Origin: a virus
DNA length: 21,799 nt
Reading direction: 5' to 3' (one strand)
IMG/VR virus record: IMGVR_UViG_3300035034_001215
Coordinates: 1 to 21,799 of that record
Every line of letters begins with the position of its first letter. Position 1 is the stretch's first letter. The notes under the pieces were generated by a model. That model was not told the DNA's origin, made no database searches, and was given only the letters and a program-made list of their open reading frames with translations. Below are positions 1 through 5,450 of this stretch, one piece after another. The position numbers and the translations under genes were made by a program.

Positions 1-80
1 AAAGAAGAAATTAAAATAAGAACGTTAAAAATTAAAAATATTATAAAAGTAATTTTTAATAAAAGTAAAAATTAAGTGTT

Positions 81-398
81 ATGTTAAATGTTAGGAGAGA
101 ATTTTTAGTAAATAGAGATGAAACTGGTAGAGAAGTTGTTTTTTACCCACAAACTGGTAAGAAATATTATGTTGAATTCATCGAACCAAGGAATTTTAAA
201 AGTTCATGGGGTGATATAGACCCAGCAACAAAAAAAATGACTGGTTCATATGGTAATAAAACAAAAGGTGCTATTACTCCTAACGAATCCTTAATAACAA
301 AGGAAAATGGTTTCAGTGAAATTGTTGAAGGTAAAGGTAGTCCTTATTATAATATTGATGTGTTACATAATAAATGGAAAAGAGATAATGGTTACTAA
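81..398 (+). CDS. Hypothetical small phage protein
   Basis: A 105-residue protein I do not recognise. It is charged and soluble-looking, with no signal peptide or membrane segment and a Gly/Lys-rich middle. The ATG at 81 follows an A-rich leader, as is usual in Bacteroidota, with no Shine-Dalgarno. Its last 11 bases overlap the start of the next small gene, so the two are probably translated together. No promoter is visible in the 80 bases before it, so the transcript may begin outside the window. Function unknown. Confidence 0.6.
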   Translation: MLNVRREFLVNRDETGREVVFYPQTGKKYYVEFIEPRNFKSSWGDIDPATKKMTGSYGNKTKGAITPNESLITKENGFSEIVEGKGSPYYNIDVLHNKWKRDNGY

Positions 399-513
399 AG
401 ATGATGAAACTTTAATATTAGAAATTAATGATAAGTTTGATAGATTAATTAGGATTAAAAAAATTAGAAATATTAAAAAAGTGAAAAAATGGTTATTGAT
501 AAAAACAAAGTAA
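388..513 (+). CDS. Very small basic protein, hypothetical
   Basis: A 41-residue gene starting at the ATG at 388, inside the end of the upstream gene, and ending at 513, inside the next gene. A longer reading from 307 exists in the same frame but would overlap the upstream gene by 92 bases, so 388 is preferred. The product has an acidic first half and a strongly basic C-terminal half (residues about 23-41, rich in Lys, Arg and Ile). The stop-start overlaps on both sides (11 and 25 bases) support translational coupling. Function unknown. Confidence 0.45.
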   Translation: MVTKDDETLILEINDKFDRLIRIKKIRNIKKVKKWLLIKTK

Positions 514-806
514 AAATTGAATTATATAAATCTAAGGTAAGTGCTTACATTAGTCATTATATGTATGGTAATGTATATTACACAGTTGAAATGGCAGATG
601 GTAAGTTTCAATTTCCGATTGAAACAGTTGATACTCATGAAGAAAAGGTTAAGTGTGAAAATGGTAAGACTAAAATAGTGGTAATTGTTGATGATTTATC
701 AAGTGATTTAGGTTCAACAACATTTAGTGCTGAAATTAAAGCATCTGAATTGAATAGATGGATTGTTAAAGCAATCGATAAAGATAAGTTTATAAAGGTA
801 GGTTAA
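489..806 (+). CDS. Hypothetical small phage protein
   Basis: A 105-residue protein, unrecognised, with alternating hydrophobic and polar residues suggesting a small beta-rich domain. It begins within the preceding 41-residue gene and ends 11 bases before the first tRNA. It is the last gene of a three-gene overlapping set. No membrane segment or catalytic motif is visible. Function unknown. Confidence 0.6.
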   Translation: MVIDKNKVKIELYKSKVSAYISHYMYGNVYYTVEMADGKFQFPIETVDTHEEKVKCENGKTKIVVIVDDLSSDLGSTTFSAEIKASELNRWIVKAIDKDKFIKVG

Positions 807-817
807 TCCTACCAAAT

Positions 818-890
818 TGGGATATAGCTCAGTGGAAGCAGCATCTCCTTTACATGGAGAAGGTCGTAGGTTCGAATCCTACTATCCCAA
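818..890 (+). tRNA. tRNA-Val (anticodon UAC)
   Basis: Cloverleaf: acceptor TGGGATA pairs 7/7 with TATCCCA; anticodon stem TCTCC/GGAGA encloses loop TTTACAT, giving anticodon TAC; the T arm GTAGG/CCTAC has loop TTCGAAT; discriminator A. CCA is not encoded. It follows the upstream gene by 11 bases and is probably on the same transcript. Confidence 0.85.
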
Positions 891-896
891 CAATAT

Positions 897-950
897 GCTC
901 CGATAGTGGAACTGGTAGACACGCTATTTGAAATTAATTAAACTAAATAT
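897..950 (+). pseudogene. 5' half of a tRNA-Leu (fragment)
   Basis: The first ~35 bases are a typical class II tRNA-Leu 5' half: seven-base acceptor strand GCTCCGA, TA, a Leu-type D arm (GTGGAACTGGTAGACAC) and the start of an anticodon stem. After about 930 it becomes AT-rich and no matching 3' half (TCGGAGC after a T arm) is found in the window. It is either a decayed remnant or one part of a split gene whose partner lies elsewhere. Confidence 0.6.
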
Positions 951-1024
951 GGTCCCGTAGCCCAATAGGCAGAGGCATCGAGCTTAAACCTCGTACAGTG
1001 TGGATTCGAATTCCATCGGGACTA
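951..1024 (+). tRNA. tRNA with anticodon UAA (Leu codon), short variable loop
   Basis: Acceptor GGTCCCG pairs with CGGGACT (first pair G-U); the T arm GTGGA/TCCAT has loop TTCGAAT; the anticodon loop CTTAAAC gives TAA, which reads the Leu codon UUA. The outer pair of the anticodon stem (TCGAG/CTCGT) is mismatched. Bacterial tRNA-Leu normally has a long variable arm, but only about five bases (ACAGT) are present here, so the charged amino acid is uncertain. Confidence 0.75.
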
Positions 1025-1084
1025 CTAATATAAATTTTTAAATAAAAGACACGTTGTTTATATTTATTTAAAAACTTGTAGTAT

Positions 1085-1166
1085 GCAGATATGGGGGAAT
1101 TGGTAGACCCGTTGCATTTAGAATGCAATGCCGAATGGCGTGAGAGTTCGAGTCTCTTTATCTGTA
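1085..1166 (+). tRNA. tRNA-Leu (anticodon UAG)
   Basis: Class II tRNA. Acceptor GCAGATA pairs with TATCTGT (first pair G-U); a Leu-type D arm follows; anticodon stem TTGCA/TGCAA encloses TTTAGAA, anticodon TAG; the long variable arm contains GCCGAATGGC; the T loop is TTCGAGT; discriminator A. Confidence 0.85.
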
Positions 1167-1186
1167 CGACTTTTTTATTTTTATGG

Positions 1187-1194
1187 TATATTTA
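1187..1194 (+). promoter_or_regulatory. Promoter-like TATATTTA, 6 bases before an ATG
   Basis: TATATTTA resembles the Bacteroidota -7 element but ends in A instead of G. The lysozyme ATG follows only six bases later, so a transcript from here would be leaderless or nearly so. The same element at the same spacing precedes the HNH gene (10908-10915). Confidence 0.4.
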
Positions 1195-1200
1195 TAGTAT

Positions 1201-2106
1201 ATGAAATTAATTGAAATATATCAACAAGTAATAACTGAACAATTAATATTTGAAAATTCATCTATTATATTAAATGAGGTTTTTATATTATGTGAATCTA
1301 AAGATGAAAATACATTTGAATGGGATATTACCAAAGAAAAGATTGATAAATCAAAAGAAGGTATTAGTAGTAAAAAACAAGCTGAAAAGTATTTAAATAT
1401 GTTTTTGGATAAGATTAAATCTTTACCAAAATCAATAAAAGTTAAATTAACCAAATATGCATTAATATCCTTAATTACTGTTATAGGTGTTAATTCAGTT
1501 GATTCTATAATTTCATCTAAAGCTCCAGAAATTAAACAAGAATTATCACTACACTTTAAGAACTTGAATATGGAGGTTCCAGAAGAAGTTCAATCTAATC
1601 CAACAATATCATCTGATAGTCTTAAATTATTCCTAAAACGTGAGGAAGGTTCTGTTAAAGAAAAAGGTAATCCAGTACTTAATGCATATAGATTAGGTGA
1701 TGGTATGATAACTATTGGGTGGGGACATGCTGAAAAAGAAAATAAATCCAAATATGCATTAGGACAATCAATAGATATAAATGTTGCACAACAATTATTT
1801 AATGATGATGTAGAAGAAGCTGAAAATGGTTTGAATAGAATCTTCAAACAATGGAAACATAAAGGTATTGATGTTAAGATTGACCAAAACATGTATGATG
1901 CAATGACTTCTATGATTTTCAATATGGGTATTGGTAACTTCAGAAAATCAGAATTCATTCAAGAAGTTAAGAAAAATAACTTTGAAGCTGCAAAAGATTT
2001 AATACCACAAACAAATGTAACATATGCTGGTCATATACCTAGAAGAGCATTAGAAGCTGAAATGTTCGGAAAAGGAATGAATAATTTACAAATAGCTAAA
2101 ATATAG
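1201..2106 (+). CDS. GH24 phage lysozyme (endolysin) with N-terminal membrane anchor
   Basis: A 301-residue endolysin of the T4-lysozyme/GH24 family, which hydrolyses peptidoglycan glycan strands during lysis. The C-terminal ~160 residues (from about 138) form the catalytic domain: the candidate catalytic Glu lies in KREEG (148/149), followed by the family signature GMITIGWGH (168-176, with Thr171 in the conserved position) and later a conserved AMTSMIFNMGIG segment. The first ~135 residues are extra compared with ~160-residue T4 lysozyme: a charged region, then one hydrophobic segment at about 84-100. The hydrophobic segment suggests a signal-anchor form whose release controls lysis timing; this is inference. 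The stop is TAG. A possible membrane-partner gene is not evident nearby. Confidence 0.9.
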   Translation: MKLIEIYQQVITEQLIFENSSIILNEVFILCESKDENTFEWDITKEKIDKSKEGISSKKQAEKYLNMFLDKIKSLPKSIKVKLTKYALISLITVIGVNSVDSIISSKAPEIKQELSLHFKNLNMEVPEEVQSNPTISSDSLKLFLKREEGSVKEKGNPVLNAYRLGDGMITIGWGHAEKENKSKYALGQSIDINVAQQLFNDDVEEAENGLNRIFKQWKHKGIDVKIDQNMYDAMTSMIFNMGIGNFRKSEFIQEVKKNNFEAAKDLIPQTNVTYAGHIPRRALEAEMFGKGMNNLQIAKI

Positions 2107-2123
2107 ATAAAATATAGATAATT

Positions 2124-2921
2124 ATGTTAAACGAAAAATTAGTATTAAAAGATTATAGCACATATATAGAGATAGTATCAAATTCCTATTTAAACGCAAA
2201 AGATTATGATGAATCAGTTACCAATCATTGGGAATCGTTAAATAAATCCAACCATCAATTATTTAAAAGATTATTATCTAAAGTAGATGTTATATTTACA
2301 ACTAATAATAAATCTAAAGTTGGTTCTATTAATATTAATGGGCGAGACTTTAAAATTATGTTTTTAAATTCTAACGAAGAGTATAAAACTCAAAGTGAAA
2401 TGAAAACATCGTTTGAAGAAACTGGAATTTTAAAAATAAGTGTAGATTATTCTGAACATCCATATTTTAGTGTTGAGGATAATATAATATTTAGAACTGT
2501 TCATGACTACATTGCACACATATTAGGAAATTATAATTTTGGTGGTAAAGGTGAAATAGCTTGTTATAATTTACATGCAAAAATGGCACCACAAAATGCA
2601 ATACCAGCATTATTTACTGAAGTAGTTGGTCAAGCAGCAACAACTGTTGCTACTGGTTCTTTCCCTAAACAAAAGATTGTAATATTAAATGGATTTGATT
2701 TTTATAATGTAGGTGTTATAGATGATGATAATTATGAAATAATTAATAAGCAATTAGTTAAAAAGGGTGAGGAAGTTATAAATAATAAAGTAGATACTAG
2801 TAGTCGTGAAGAACCTAAAGCAATACACGCATTAGATAAAGATTCAGAAAAAGAGTTGGATTTATCACATTTTATTAGAAAAAGTTTAAAAAGTAAACTT
2901 CTAGAAATCAGAACTTTATAA
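2124..2921 (+). CDS. Phage protein with HD...H motif, possible polyvalent-protein domain
   Basis: A 265-residue protein 17 bases after the lysozyme, probably co-transcribed. Its core (about residues 122-200) has VHDYIAH (His127, Asp128, His132), then FGGKGEIA (Glu144), His151 and TEVVGQ (Glu166). This order recalls a domain with HD-x-FGH...GEENAW...TETRGQ motifs that I associate with large phage polyvalent proteins, and it could bind a metal. No hydrolytic activity is demonstrable from sequence. The ends are charged and probably flexible. No signal peptide is seen, so a role in lysis cannot be claimed; a virion-associated or injected protein is equally possible. Confidence 0.5.
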   Translation: MLNEKLVLKDYSTYIEIVSNSYLNAKDYDESVTNHWESLNKSNHQLFKRLLSKVDVIFTTNNKSKVGSININGRDFKIMFLNSNEEYKTQSEMKTSFEETGILKISVDYSEHPYFSVEDNIIFRTVHDYIAHILGNYNFGGKGEIACYNLHAKMAPQNAIPALFTEVVGQAATTVATGSFPKQKIVILNGFDFYNVGVIDDDNYEIINKQLVKKGEEVINNKVDTSSREEPKAIHALDKDSEKELDLSHFIRKSLKSKLLEIRTL

Positions 2922-2950
2922 AAAACATTTAAAAAAAGATTAAAAAAGAC

Positions 2951-2981
2951 TTGTTTTTTCAGTACTTTGTGTGTACCTTTG
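2951..2981 (+). promoter_or_regulatory. Bacteroidota-type promoter
   Basis: TTG at 2951 and TACCTTTG at 2974-2981, with 20 bases between them, match the Bacteroidota -33/-7 arrangement. It drives the small transcript ending at the terminator at 3146. Confidence 0.7.
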
Positions 2982-3006
2982 TATATATATTTAAAAACAA
3001 AACAAA

Positions 3007-3090
3007 ATGAAAACTAATAACAACATATTTGAATTCTTTATAGCCGAGGCCGATTTTAGCCTAGGAAGGTCAAGTAATGTCATGTGTTAA
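3007..3090 (+). CDS. Small ORF (27 aa) in a self-contained short transcript
   Basis: A possible 27-residue peptide starting MKTNNNIFEF. It lies between a strong promoter (2974-2981) and an intrinsic terminator (3118-3146), so the transcript would be only about 160 nt. The layout (promoter, ATGAAAAC-type start, short ORF, terminator) is repeated at 8981-9278 with a different peptide. It may be a leader peptide, a small effector peptide, or an accidental ORF in a small regulatory RNA. Function unknown. Confidence 0.35.
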   Translation: MKTNNNIFEFFIAEADFSLGRSSNVMC

Positions 3091-3117
3091 CTATTTAGTT
3101 TAATAATATTGATAATT

Positions 3118-3146
3118 AGCTTGGCCGAAACGCCAAGCTTTTTTTT
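3118..3146 (+). terminator. Intrinsic terminator
   Basis: Stem AGCTTGG/CCAAGCT with an eight-base loop, followed by a run of T to 3146. It closes the short transcript begun near 2985. Confidence 0.85.
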
Positions 3147-3164
3147 GTTTATAAAAATAAAAAT

Positions 3165-3210
3165 AAACATTAGGTATAACGAAATAAAATACATACCTTT
3201 GTAACAACAA
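3165..3210 (+). repeat. 46-bp direct repeat carrying a promoter, copy 1
   Basis: Identical to 3269-3314. The repeat contains TACCTTTG at 3194-3201, so it duplicates a whole promoter ahead of the tRNA-Phe/Glu group. Confidence 0.9.
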
Positions 3211-3214
3211 CAAC

Positions 3215-3230
3215 AACGTACTTTGACATA
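3215..3230 (+). promoter_or_regulatory. Motif AACGTwnTTTGACATA, copy 1
   Basis: A 16-base motif shared with 6174-6189 and 9312-9327; every copy stands before a tRNA block. TTGAC is also the upstream element of other promoters in this window. It is probably a promoter element for stable RNA. Confidence 0.4.
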
Positions 3231-3268
3231 ATTAATAACGATAAAAAAATAAATTAATTTATTTTAAA

Positions 3269-3314
3269 AAACATTAGGTATAACGAAATAAAATACATAC
3301 CTTTGTAACAACAA
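3269..3314 (+). repeat. 46-bp direct repeat carrying a promoter, copy 2
   Basis: Perfect copy of 3165-3210, with TACCTTTG at 3298-3305. It ends 10 bases before tRNA-Phe, so this copy is the likely promoter of the second tRNA group. Confidence 0.9.
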
Positions 3315-3324
3315 AATAAATAAT

Positions 3325-3397
3325 GGTTCTGTAGCTCAGTTGGTAGAGCATCGCATTGAAGATGCGAGTGTCAAGGGTTCGACTCCCTTTGGAACCA
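3325..3397 (+). tRNA. tRNA-Phe (anticodon GAA)
   Basis: Acceptor GGTTCTG/TGGAACC (with wobble pairs), canonical D arm, anticodon stem TCGCA/TGCGA with loop TTGAAGA (GAA), T arm AAGGG/CCCTT, discriminator A. Confidence 0.92.
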
Positions 3398-3448
3398 CAA
3401 TAAAAATAAGTCTTAAATATCCTATGAACAAGATAGGGGACTATAAAT

Positions 3449-3521
3449 GTTCCAGTGGACAAACGGTTAAGTCGTCTGCCTTTCACGTAGAAGATTGCGA
3501 GTTCGAATCTCGTCTGGAATA
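3449..3521 (+). tRNA. tRNA-Glu (anticodon UUC), copy 1
   Basis: Acceptor GTTCCAG/CTGGAAT, anticodon stem TCTGC/GTAGA with loop CTTTCAC (TTC), T arm GCGAG/CTCGT, discriminator A. Confidence 0.9.
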
Positions 3522-3524
3522 CTA

Positions 3525-3679
3525 GAGCGGTTTACTTACCAGAATCGAAGGGTATTGGTTTACGAAAAAACCATAAACACAATTTAATGAAAATTTAAAT
3601 GTTGTATGATTCGGTGGTCTTGTACGTTCTATCAAGAACGTTCCTAGGGGGTGTCACTCTAAGGCAGTACCTCTTAAAT
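3525..3679 (+). other. Structured spacer between tRNAs, no gene
   Basis: No ORF and no full tRNA. Visible hairpins: GGTTT/AAACC near 3558-3572, ACGTTCT/AGAACGT near 3628-3645 (perfect, 4-base loop), and AGGGGGT/ACCTCT just before the next tRNA. It is probably part of the tRNA precursor. No T-arm motif is present. Confidence 0.5.
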
Positions 3680-3751
3680 GCTCCCATCGTCTAACGGTTA
3701 GGACGTTACCTTTTCAAGGTAGAAACGAGAGTTCGATTCTCTCTGGGAGTA
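3680..3751 (+). tRNA. tRNA-Glu (anticodon UUC), copy 2
   Basis: Acceptor GCTCCCA/TGGGAGT, anticodon stem TTACC/GGTAG with loop TTTTCAA (TTC), T arm GAGAG/CTCTC with loop TTCGATT, discriminator A. Its body differs from copy 1, so it is not a recent duplication. Confidence 0.9.
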
Positions 3752-3757
3752 CTATAA

Positions 3758-3781
3758 AACAATTACTGTAATTGTTTTTTT
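3758..3781 (+). terminator. Terminator-like hairpin inside the tRNA group
   Basis: AACAATTA, loop CTG, TAATTGTT, followed by seven T. It would stop or reduce transcription after the second tRNA-Glu unless it serves as a processing hairpin like the other spacers. Confidence 0.6.
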
Positions 3782-3822
3782 AGAAACCATGAGATAGGTT
3801 TACAGACTTAAATTGTGGTTCC

Positions 3823-3890
3823 GTGTGCTCGTCTAATGGATAGGACAACTACTTTCGGTAGTAAATTTGGGTTCGAGTCCCAAGCACACA
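3823..3890 (+). tRNA. tRNA-Glu-like (anticodon UUC), copy 3, short
   Basis: Acceptor GTGTGCT pairs with AGCACAC; the T arm is TGGG/CCCA with loop TTCGAGT. The anticodon stem is only four pairs (ACTA/TAGT) around loop CTTTCGG, anticodon TTC with G37 instead of the usual A. At about 68-70 nt it is shorter than usual. A UUC reading is best supported, but a degenerate gene is possible. Confidence 0.6.
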
Positions 3891-3909
3891 ACAAACCATC
3901 GATGTGTAT

Positions 3910-4139
3910 GGTAACTTTGTATCTTAGTTACCCCAATTCGAAAGTGTTCACTAGAGACTAACAAGTTTCTAAACATTATTAGTAAAGTCAAAGATGCCAG
4001 TTCGGGTTTTTAGTAGAAAACCACTAGTGGAGGTTTGGTAATCACAATGGGTTAGTCCCATGGAGATACTGTGAAAACTGAAAACATCATATTAGTGTCC
4101 CCTCAATAGGTTCTTACACAAGTCGGTTATGAGAGGGTG
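3910..4139 (+). ncRNA. Hairpin-rich RNA segment between tRNAs
   Basis: About 230 bases with no ORF but many local helices: GGTAACT/AGTTACC (3910-3932), TAGAGACT/AGTTTCTA with 4-base loop (3952-3971), GGTTTT/AAAACC (4005-4022), and a two-part stem CACA..ATGGG/CCCAT..TGTG (4043-4073). CCCTC/GAGGG may close the last part. It is GC-richer than the coding DNA. It is probably transcribed with the tRNAs; whether it is one RNA or several is unknown. Confidence 0.5.
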
Positions 4140-4223
4140 GATTAAGTAGCTCAGTTGGTTAGAGCAAGAGTCTCGAAAGTGTAAATGAACTCGTGGTCGT
4201 TGGTTCGAGTCCAACCTTAATCT
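4140..4223 (+). tRNA. Interrupted tRNA: 17-base anticodon loop
   Basis: Acceptor GATTAAG/CTTAATC (7/7), canonical D arm GCTC..GAGC, variable TGGTC, T arm GTTGG/CCAAC with loop TTCGAGT, discriminator T. The anticodon stem pairs four of five (GAGT/ACTC), but the loop (4172-4188) has 17 bases instead of 7. Its first seven bases, CTCGAAA, would be a normal loop with anticodon CGA, leaving ten extra bases before the 3' stem. Other positions for the insertion are possible, so the amino acid is not assigned. Confidence 0.65.
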
Positions 4224-4294
4224 CAAACGCCCAAGTAGCTAGAGTTACGTCTAGTATGGGTTTTGAGTATGACTGTTAGGAAAGACTAACATAC
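4222..4294 (+). ncRNA. Two spacer hairpins between tRNAs
   Basis: First hairpin 4222-4267: CTCAAA/TTTGAG, then GCCCA/TGGGT, then CTAG/CTAG, an almost continuous stem. Second hairpin 4267-4294: TGTTAG/CTAACA around GAAAGA, extended by GTAT/ATAC. Together they fill the whole gap between two tRNA genes. Confidence 0.6.
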
Positions 4295-4368
4295 GGTCTC
4301 ATTGTCTAATGGCTAGGATATATCACTGTCGATGATAGGGTCGGGTTCGACTCCCCGTGGGACCGCCA
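4295..4368 (+). tRNA. tRNA-Asp (anticodon GUC), copy 1, CCA encoded
   Basis: Acceptor GGTCTCA/TGGGACC, anticodon stem TATCA/TGATA with loop CTGTCGA (GTC), T loop TTCGACT, discriminator G as expected for Asp. CCA follows directly at 4366-4368; the other tRNAs here lack it, so it may be chance. Confidence 0.9.
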
Positions 4369-4372
4369 AAAT

Positions 4373-4445
4373 GGAGATGTAGTACAATTGGTAGTATGCC
4401 TCGTTGTCTGCGAGACGGTTGTGGGTTCGAGTCCCATCATCTCCG
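4373..4445 (+). tRNA. tRNA-Asp (anticodon GUC), copy 2
   Basis: Acceptor GGAGATG/CATCTCC, T arm GTGGG/CCCAT with loop TTCGAGT, discriminator G. The anticodon arm CTCG/CGAG encloses TTGTCTG, anticodon GTC; the outer pair is mismatched and position 37 is U instead of a purine. It lies five bases after copy 1. Confidence 0.8.
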
Positions 4446-4449
4446 CTAG

Positions 4450-4555
4450 GTGTTACACAAATCCTATGGGAATACCCATATAGGGAACACGTAAAGTAGA
4501 TTAGATAAATTGATAGCGACTTGTATTTAAGTGTAATAAAGATACGAAATCTAAT
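4450..4555 (+). ncRNA. Two structured spacer elements
   Basis: 4450-4490: GTGTT/AACAC enclosing CCTATGGG, loop AATA, CCCATATAGG. 4500-4555: ATTAGAT/ATCTAAT (7 pairs) enclosing a small ACTT/AAGT hairpin. No coding potential. Confidence 0.5.
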
Positions 4556-4559
4556 ATTT

Positions 4560-4632
4560 GGGGATGTAGCTCAATTGGTTGAGCATTACCTTTGCAAGGT
4601 AAAGGATGTGAGTTCGAGTCTCATCATCTCCA
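4560..4632 (+). tRNA. tRNA-Ala (anticodon UGC)
   Basis: Acceptor GGGGATG/CATCTCC, canonical D arm, anticodon stem TTACC/GGTAA with loop TTTGCAA (TGC), T arm GTGAG/CTCAT, discriminator A. It is the last tRNA of the second group; a protein gene follows 18 bases later. Confidence 0.93.
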
Positions 4633-4650
4633 CTAAAAAAAATAAATACA

Positions 4651-4836
4651 ATGGGAAATTTTAGATTTGAACTTGGTATAGATTATTATTTAGAAAATGG
4701 TACCATAGTATATACTGATGTGTATTTGAGAAATAGAGGGACTTGTTGTGGTAGTAATTGCAGACATTGTTGTTTTGAACCATCAAATACCAAAGGTAAT
4801 AAAGTTTTACAAGAAAATTACGATAAAGAGTTGTAA
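4651..4836 (+). CDS. DUF5522-like cysteine-rich small protein
   Basis: A 61-residue protein with the signature of a small Bacteroidota family I recognise as DUF5522: DYYLENG (11-17), an aromatic YTDVYLRNRG stretch, then CCGSNCRHCC with cysteines at 32, 33, 37, 40 and 41. The family motif is usually CCGxGCRHCPY, so here the CPY end is CC. The closely spaced cysteines suggest Zn or Fe-S binding; the function of the family is not known to me. It is immediately downstream of tRNA-Ala, so it may share that transcript. Confidence 0.7.
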   Translation: MGNFRFELGIDYYLENGTIVYTDVYLRNRGTCCGSNCRHCCFEPSNTKGNKVLQENYDKEL

Positions 4837-4853
4837 AATTAAAATTTTATTAG

Positions 4854-4861
4854 TACATTTG
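4854..4861 (+). promoter_or_regulatory. Promoter -7 element TACATTTG
   Basis: Matches TAnnTTTG and lies 17 bases before the ATG of the 49-residue gene. Confidence 0.6.
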
Positions 4862-4878
4862 TTAAAATAAATAATACG

Positions 4879-5028
4879 ATGAGAAAAAAAGTTTTACAGT
4901 TTATTGCGAACAAAATTATAGTTGTTATTAATGACACGTCAAATAAAGATATGATTTTTTATTATTATAATCTTGGTTGTACTTTAGATGCGTATTCTAT
5001 CGAATTTCATAATATTTATTTAGATTAA
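4879..5028 (+). CDS. Small hypothetical protein (49 aa)
   Basis: An ORF of 49 residues starting MRKKVLQFIA, with its own promoter just upstream (4854-4861). Basic at the start, then alternating hydrophobic and aromatic residues with an YYY stretch near residue 28. No clear membrane segment. Unrecognised; kept because of the promoter, the ATG in an A-rich context and the clean gene spacing. Confidence 0.5.
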   Translation: MRKKVLQFIANKIIVVINDTSNKDMIFYYYNLGCTLDAYSIEFHNIYLD

Positions 5029-5059
5029 TAAAAAGTTAGGAATATCGAATTAAGTTTAG

Positions 5060-5067
5060 TACCTTTG
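5060..5067 (+). promoter_or_regulatory. Promoter -7 element TACCTTTG
   Basis: Fits the Bacteroidota -7 consensus; it precedes the gene at 5109 by a 41-base A/T-rich leader. Confidence 0.65.
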
Positions 5068-5108
5068 TAATGTAAGTAAATTAATTATAAATAAATAAAA
5101 TAAATAAA

Positions 5109-5441
5109 ATGAGTAAATTCGCAAACGAGTTATCAGCTTCTGACAAATCAATCAAAGCAAAAAGAGCTAAAATGCTAGAAGACACAACTGTTATTGAAGT
5201 TGAGTCTTTTCTTCAAAATTTAAAGAGGGAAAAACTACAGTTAAATAATAAGTTAAACAATTTAACTGATTTAGCACCAGATAATACATATTCTCTAAGA
5301 CCAGGTTCTAAGGAGTTTAATGCTGGAGAATGGGTGAAAGAATTGCATTTAACAAAAATGGAAATTGCACTTAAAGATATTGAGTTAGTAGAAGCTCAAG
5401 GTATATATGATGAGTGGTTTGGTGATGAAACTAAAGGTTAA
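5109..5441 (+). CDS. Hypothetical coiled-coil protein
   Basis: A 110-residue protein, mostly helical: a Lys/Arg-rich start, a heptad-like Leu/Asn segment at about 37-58, a short break containing Asn-Thr-Tyr and Arg-Pro-Gly, and a second helix to the end. It is probably a small oligomeric phage protein. It is followed at 9 bases by the next gene, so the two form an operon from the promoter at 5060. Function unknown. Confidence 0.65.
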   Translation: MSKFANELSASDKSIKAKRAKMLEDTTVIEVESFLQNLKREKLQLNNKLNNLTDLAPDNTYSLRPGSKEFNAGEWVKELHLTKMEIALKDIELVEAQGIYDEWFGDETKG

Positions 5442-5450
5442 TTAAAAAAT

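Noticed and set aside
943-1128. Minus-strand ORF of 61 codons across the tRNA group
   Set aside because: It lies antisense to two tRNAs; no promoter or start context.
1590-1958. Minus-strand ORF of 122 codons inside the lysozyme gene
   Set aside because: Shadow of the GH24 gene; the plus-strand frame has clear catalytic motifs.
3340-3525. Plus-strand ORF of 61 codons across tRNA-Phe and tRNA-Glu
   Set aside because: It runs through two well-folded tRNA genes and has no family features.
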